A DNA stretch of 37,551 nt from Muribaculum sp. GTDB taxonomy: Bacteria > Bacteroidota > Bacteroidia > Bacteroidales > Muribaculaceae. Position numbers and translations under genes: made by a program. The stretch lies in the NCBI RefSeq assembly GCF_029051885.1, contig NZ_JAIDKI010000233.1, positions 1-37,551 of the forward strand. The letters are read 5' to 3'. The notes beneath the pieces were generated by a model that saw only the letters and a list, made by a program, of their open reading frames with translations, was not told the DNA's origin and ran no database searches. Shown here in pieces: positions 34,314 to 37,551 of the stretch. Each line of letters starts with the position of its first letter. The stretch's first letter is position 1.

Positions 34314-37139
34314 TCAGAAACGAGGGGGGCGTCCACCTCCGGGGCCACGGCGCGGACCACCATATCTGCCAGGTCCTCCGGCTTCATTAAATCCGTCGGG
34401 GCGTTTGCCTTTTCCGAATGTGTTGAATCGGTAAGAGAAGGATAGCATGAAGTAGCGGGTGAGTGAATTGTAGCTTGTATCGTCGATATAGCTGGCTGTA
34501 ACGCTACGGCTAAGCGACTTCTTGCTCTGAAGCAAGTCGTAGGCCTTTAGGGAGACCGTGGCATTGCGTTCGCGCAGGAACTGATAGGAAATCTGGGCAT
34601 TCCACATCCATTCGTCGGAATCGTATCCTGCCGCGTATCCTCGATTGGCCGTAAAACTGAGGTCAGTGCCCAATACCAGTCCGAAAGGAGCATACCACTG
34701 GCCGTTGAAACGGGCTCCATAGTTGGTAATATCGTTGCTGCTTACGCTTTTAAGCGAATTGCTTGTAGTCTGGAGACCATAGAATGGCCGAAGCTCGAGA
34801 TCCCAGTCATCAGTACGGAACGCGAGGCCGAGCGACGGACGGAAATTGAATGCTCCGCTACGGTTGCGCTGACCGTTATTGAATCCTATCGACTGTGTAT
34901 AGCGTGAGAAGATATGTATATTAGTCTGCCAATGACGGTTGCGCAGAGGCATTGACATCATGCCGAAGAATCCGGCATTCCAATTACCGTTGACATTGGC
35001 ATATGTGGTCTGCTGGCCGCCTGTCTGCTGATTGAATGTAGTTTTGCTCACAATCGCGTTCTGTGTCACCTGAGCGTCGGCCATGGCCATTATCGAGCGT
35101 TGAGCGTCGGCATTGAAGTCCTGGAAGCGAAAGCGCACATTATGAGAGAATGAGGGGTCGAGATTGGGATTACCGACAACAATGCGCAGAGGATTGGACA
35201 TGTCGGCAACGGGCTGCAACTGGGTCATTGATGGGGCGGAGGTGCGTCCACGGTAATCGAGGGTGATACTGCGGGTCTTTGACAGTTTATGGCGGTAGCG
35301 GAGAAATGGAGCAACGTTCCATACCCACCGCGATATGTTTTTGTCGGTGTTGATCAGATTGTCGCTCTTAGTCATCGAGGGAGTAAGTCCGATTCCGACA
35401 TTGAAATTGAAATCCTTGCTTATTTTTTTGAATCCGACCTGTATGCGCTGGTTGAAGAAACTGTTGCGGAAACGGTTGGAGAGATCGGGATTCCAGACCT
35501 CTTCAAGATAGTCTACGACAGGATCAGACCCATCGCCGGGATATGTGACGGGATGGTCATACACCATCTTGTCGGCATTATTCCAACGGTAGCTCATGCG
35601 ATAGCTTATGTCGATGAAACGCCCTTTCTTCGCATCGCCTATCGGTTCGGTCCATGTGGCACGAAATCCGACAGTATTGCTCCATGTGTGATTGTCGGTA
35701 TACTGGTCCTGCAAATCGTCAGGGTCCACACCCGGTGTGAAGAACTTGTTCCATGAGTAGGAGTAATCGTCCTCACGCACATTAGACATTGAGTATTCGG
35801 CCATAAGTGAGAATGAACGTCCGGGATGATTTTTAAACATATGATTGAACCAGAGTTCGGCGCCGGCTTCGTAGGAGTTTCCTTTGGAGTCGCCGGTATT
35901 GATACTGCGGTTGACCGGTGAACGCATCGCATCGCCGGCAGATGTAAGAGAACTGTCGGCGCTCAGCGAATGGTTGAAATTGAATGAGAACCTCGGACGC
36001 AGCTCCAATGTGGTAAACGAATCGGGCTTCCACTCGATACGGAAGTCGCCACGCACATTGTGTCCCTTGTCGCGCGATGCGCTCTGTGAATTAAGATACG
36101 ATGCCGAGTCGGGGAATATATACTGACGTTCCTGACGCTTACGTGTGTCCTGATCCGTGTGGCTATACAGTACATCTCCACCGGCACGGAATGTCTCGTC
36201 CTGGCGACCGACATTGAAATTGAATCCGAGTGACTGGGAGGTATTCAACCCGTTGTTGCCTCCGAAACGACGGAAACGGCCGCCGTTGCTGTCGGTAAAT
36301 CCGAGCTGGTTGATATTGTTGAAATTGCCAAGTAAAGTTATCTGATTTCCGTTCCAGAAGCGGTTGACATTGAAATCGCCCGCATAGCGGCTATCGGTAC
36401 CGGCTCCGGCATTGACCACTCCAAACCAGCCATTTTTCATGCCAGGCTTTACGGTAAGGTTTATCACAGTCTCCTCTTCGCCGTCGTCGACACCAGTGAG
36501 GCGTGCAAGATCACTCTTGCGGTCTACCACCTGTAGTTTCTCAATCATAGTAGCAGGAAGATTTTTTGAGGCTACTTTGGGGTCATCGGAGAAAAACTCC
36601 TTGCCATCGACAAGTATTTTTTTTACTTCCTTGCCATGGGCGGTAATCTTTCCATCAGCATCGACCTCTACTCCGGGAAGTTTTTTAAGCAATTCCTCCA
36701 TAGCGGCTCCCGGCTGTGTCTTGTATGAGCCGGCATTATACTCGACTGTGTCCTCTTTCACTACAATCTCAGTCTTAACCGCGGTGACAACAGCCTCCTT
36801 GAGCATAATCGATGATTCCTTAAGCACAATAGGCTTAAGTCGTACATTGGACGACGCAACCTTGACATCAGTATTGGAAGGGTCATATCCGATATATGAG
36901 GTCTGCACGATATAACTCCCTCGGTTTACTCCGGACAGAGTGAATCGCCCATCGATATTTGTAGTCCCACCTTTAACAAAAGAACTGTCTTTAGCCGACA
37001 GAAGCCTTACTGTAGCTTCAATCATTGGCTCCCCTATCGAATCGGTAACAGTGCCGCTTACAGTATAAGCCTTGGCACCGGCAACAGTAAAAATAAGCAA
37101 AGCGAAAGCCATCAACGGCTTACGTAAGAATTTCAGCAT
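34314..37139 (-). CDS. TonB-dependent receptor-like outer-membrane protein with carboxypeptidase-like N-terminal domain
   Basis: This 941-residue protein has a signal peptide (1-24, ending AGAKA). A carboxypeptidase-regulatory-like domain follows (about 25-110: VSGTVTDSIGEPMIEATVRL, GRFTLSGVNRGSYIVQTSYIGY). Next is a plug-like region (about 115-235, with LLKKLPGVEVDADGKITAHG and ILVDGKEFFSDD), and the rest is a large beta-barrel of the outer-membrane beta-barrel family. The last ~29 residues are Gly/Pro/Arg-rich, ending RGPGGGRPPRF. No SusD partner is nearby, so it is not a standard polysaccharide-uptake pair; the ligand is unknown. It is followed by a terminator and the DPP5-like gene with its own promoter. 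Confidence 0.9.
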   Translation of the reverse strand: MLKFLRKPLMAFALLIFTVAGAKAYTVSGTVTDSIGEPMIEATVRLLSAKDSSFVKGGTTNIDGRFTLSGVNRGSYIVQTSYIGYDPSNTDVKVASSNVRLKPIVLKESSIMLKEAVVTAVKTEIVVKEDTVEYNAGSYKTQPGAAMEELLKKLPGVEVDADGKITAHGKEVKKILVDGKEFFSDDPKVASKNLPATMIEKLQVVDRKSDLARLTGVDDGEEETVINLTVKPGMKNGWFGVVNAGAGTDSRYAGDFNVNRFWNGNQITLLGNFNNINQLGFTDSNGGRFRRFGGNNGLNTSQSLGFNFNVGRQDETFRAGGDVLYSHTDQDTRKRQERQYIFPDSASYLNSQSASRDKGHNVRGDFRIEWKPDSFTTLELRPRFSFNFNHSLSADSSLTSAGDAMRSPVNRSINTGDSKGNSYEAGAELWFNHMFKNHPGRSFSLMAEYSMSNVREDDYSYSWNKFFTPGVDPDDLQDQYTDNHTWSNTVGFRATWTEPIGDAKKGRFIDISYRMSYRWNNADKMVYDHPVTYPGDGSDPVVDYLEEVWNPDLSNRFRNSFFNQRIQVGFKKISKDFNFNVGIGLTPSMTKSDNLINTDKNISRWVWNVAPFLRYRHKLSKTRSITLDYRGRTSAPSMTQLQPVADMSNPLRIVVGNPNLDPSFSHNVRFRFQDFNADAQRSIMAMADAQVTQNAIVSKTTFNQQTGGQQTTYANVNGNWNAGFFGMMSMPLRNRHWQTNIHIFSRYTQSIGFNNGQRNRSGAFNFRPSLGLAFRTDDWDLELRPFYGLQTTSNSLKSVSSNDITNYGARFNGQWYAPFGLVLGTDLSFTANRGYAAGYDSDEWMWNAQISYQFLRERNATVSLKAYDLLQSKKSLSRSVTASYIDDTSYNSLTRYFMLSFSYRFNTFGKGKRPDGFNEAGGPGRYGGPRRGPGGGRPPRF

Positions 37140-37474
37140 AACGCGTAGTGATATTTTATGAGAACAATCTTTTTTTGAAAATTAATACGCTTTGTTGGAG
37201 TATTTACACAAAAAAAGGTTTAACGATGAACGAAAATTTTTACGGTGTTTAACATTTAGGGATTTTCTTTAGTGGAATCACTATCATACTATGTACAACA
37301 TGAAATATTTCTCCCACTGCCAACTTTGCAGCATATTATTATAAATCAACCAATTACATACACCACCCCAGAATCAGACTGCATTGATGCAAATTTTTTT
37401 CAAAAAAAGTCGCTCAAAAATTTGAAAGTTATACAAAAGTGCAGTAACTTTGCATCGCTTTAACGGAGAACACA
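37140..37474. other. Divergent intergenic region between the receptor gene and tRNA-Val
   Basis: This 335-base AT-rich gap holds the start regions of two divergent genes. The right end carries the tRNA promoter (37421-37452). For the minus-strand receptor gene I see only a one-mismatch box, TAATTTTC near 37180. A 63-codon plus-strand ORF at 37272-37463 overlaps the tRNA promoter and shows no family resemblance. Nothing else is recognised. Confidence 0.45.
37421..37452 (+). promoter_or_regulatory. Predicted promoter of tRNA-Val
   Basis: TTTG at 37421-37424, a 20-base spacer and TAACTTTG at 37445-37452 match the Bacteroidetes promoter. Transcription should start about 37458, some 17 bases before the tRNA. 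Confidence 0.78.
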
Positions 37475-37549
37475 GGGCGCTTAGCTCAGCTGGTTCAGAG
37501 CATCTGCCTTACAAGCAGAGGGTCGGGGGTTCGAATCCCTCAGCGCCCA
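37475..37549 (+). tRNA. tRNA-Val (anticodon UAC)
   Basis: A 75-base cloverleaf. Acceptor arms GGGCGCT and AGCGCCC pair fully, with discriminator A at 37549. The D arm is closed by GCTC/GAGC. The anticodon stem TCTGC/GCAGA (37503-37507, 37515-37519) holds loop CTTACAA, anticodon TAC at 37510-37512. The T arm is GGGGG-TTCGAAT-CCCTC, with one G-U pair. The window ends two bases later, where CCA does not seem to be encoded. More tRNAs may follow outside the window. Confidence 0.96.
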
Positions 37550-37551
37550 CA

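Noticed and set aside
1..37551. Mobile element, prophage or genomic island
   Set aside because: No transposase, integrase, phage gene or flanking direct repeats were seen; the tRNA at the right edge shows no attachment-site duplication within the window.

Overview
The window reads as a piece of a Bacteroidales chromosome, most likely a gut Muribaculaceae-type genome (inferred). Evidence for the phylum: promoters of the TTTG-N20-TAnnTTTG type; a sufB-C-D-S operon; a GH13_8 branching enzyme; an outer-membrane receptor with a carboxypeptidase-like N-terminal domain; type IX secretion (T9SS) genes porW and porX; and a 29-residue AURKAIP1/COX24-like basic protein. All 21 protein genes called lie on the minus strand. 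The only plus-strand gene is tRNA-Val(UAC) at the right edge. I see no insertion sequence, prophage, CRISPR array, rRNA or clear island boundary.

Layout, right to left (direction of transcription). (1) 37139-34314: an outer-membrane beta-barrel receptor, then a DPP5-like S9 lipoprotein peptidase (34200-32026), each followed by a terminator hairpin. (2) 31839-26334: a CvpA-family membrane protein, then sufB, sufC, sufD and sufS for Fe-S cluster assembly. (3) 26126-15414: a tightly packed run with aroA, a 28-codon membrane microprotein, a Cys/His-motif membrane protein, an ABC-3 metal permease, porW, porX, tsaE, an Imm17-like small membrane protein, birA and a beta-barrel outer-membrane protein. 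(4) 15267-13237: glgB alone, closed by a 21-bp hairpin. (5) 12893-4452: two secreted proteins, an M6 metalloprotease and a 2056-residue cysteine-ladder repeat protein, which share the same kind of short C-terminal tail. (6) 4260-1: metG, ansA, an HU-family DNA-binding protein, the 29-residue protein and the start of an RNase E/G gene.

Most of the window is housekeeping. The most interesting connection is between the T9SS pair porW-porX and the two secreted proteins whose shared tails look like shortened sorting domains. Also worth a look are the microprotein packed between aroA and the next gene, and the CCxxHxxC protein beside an ABC permease that has no ATPase or binding protein nearby.
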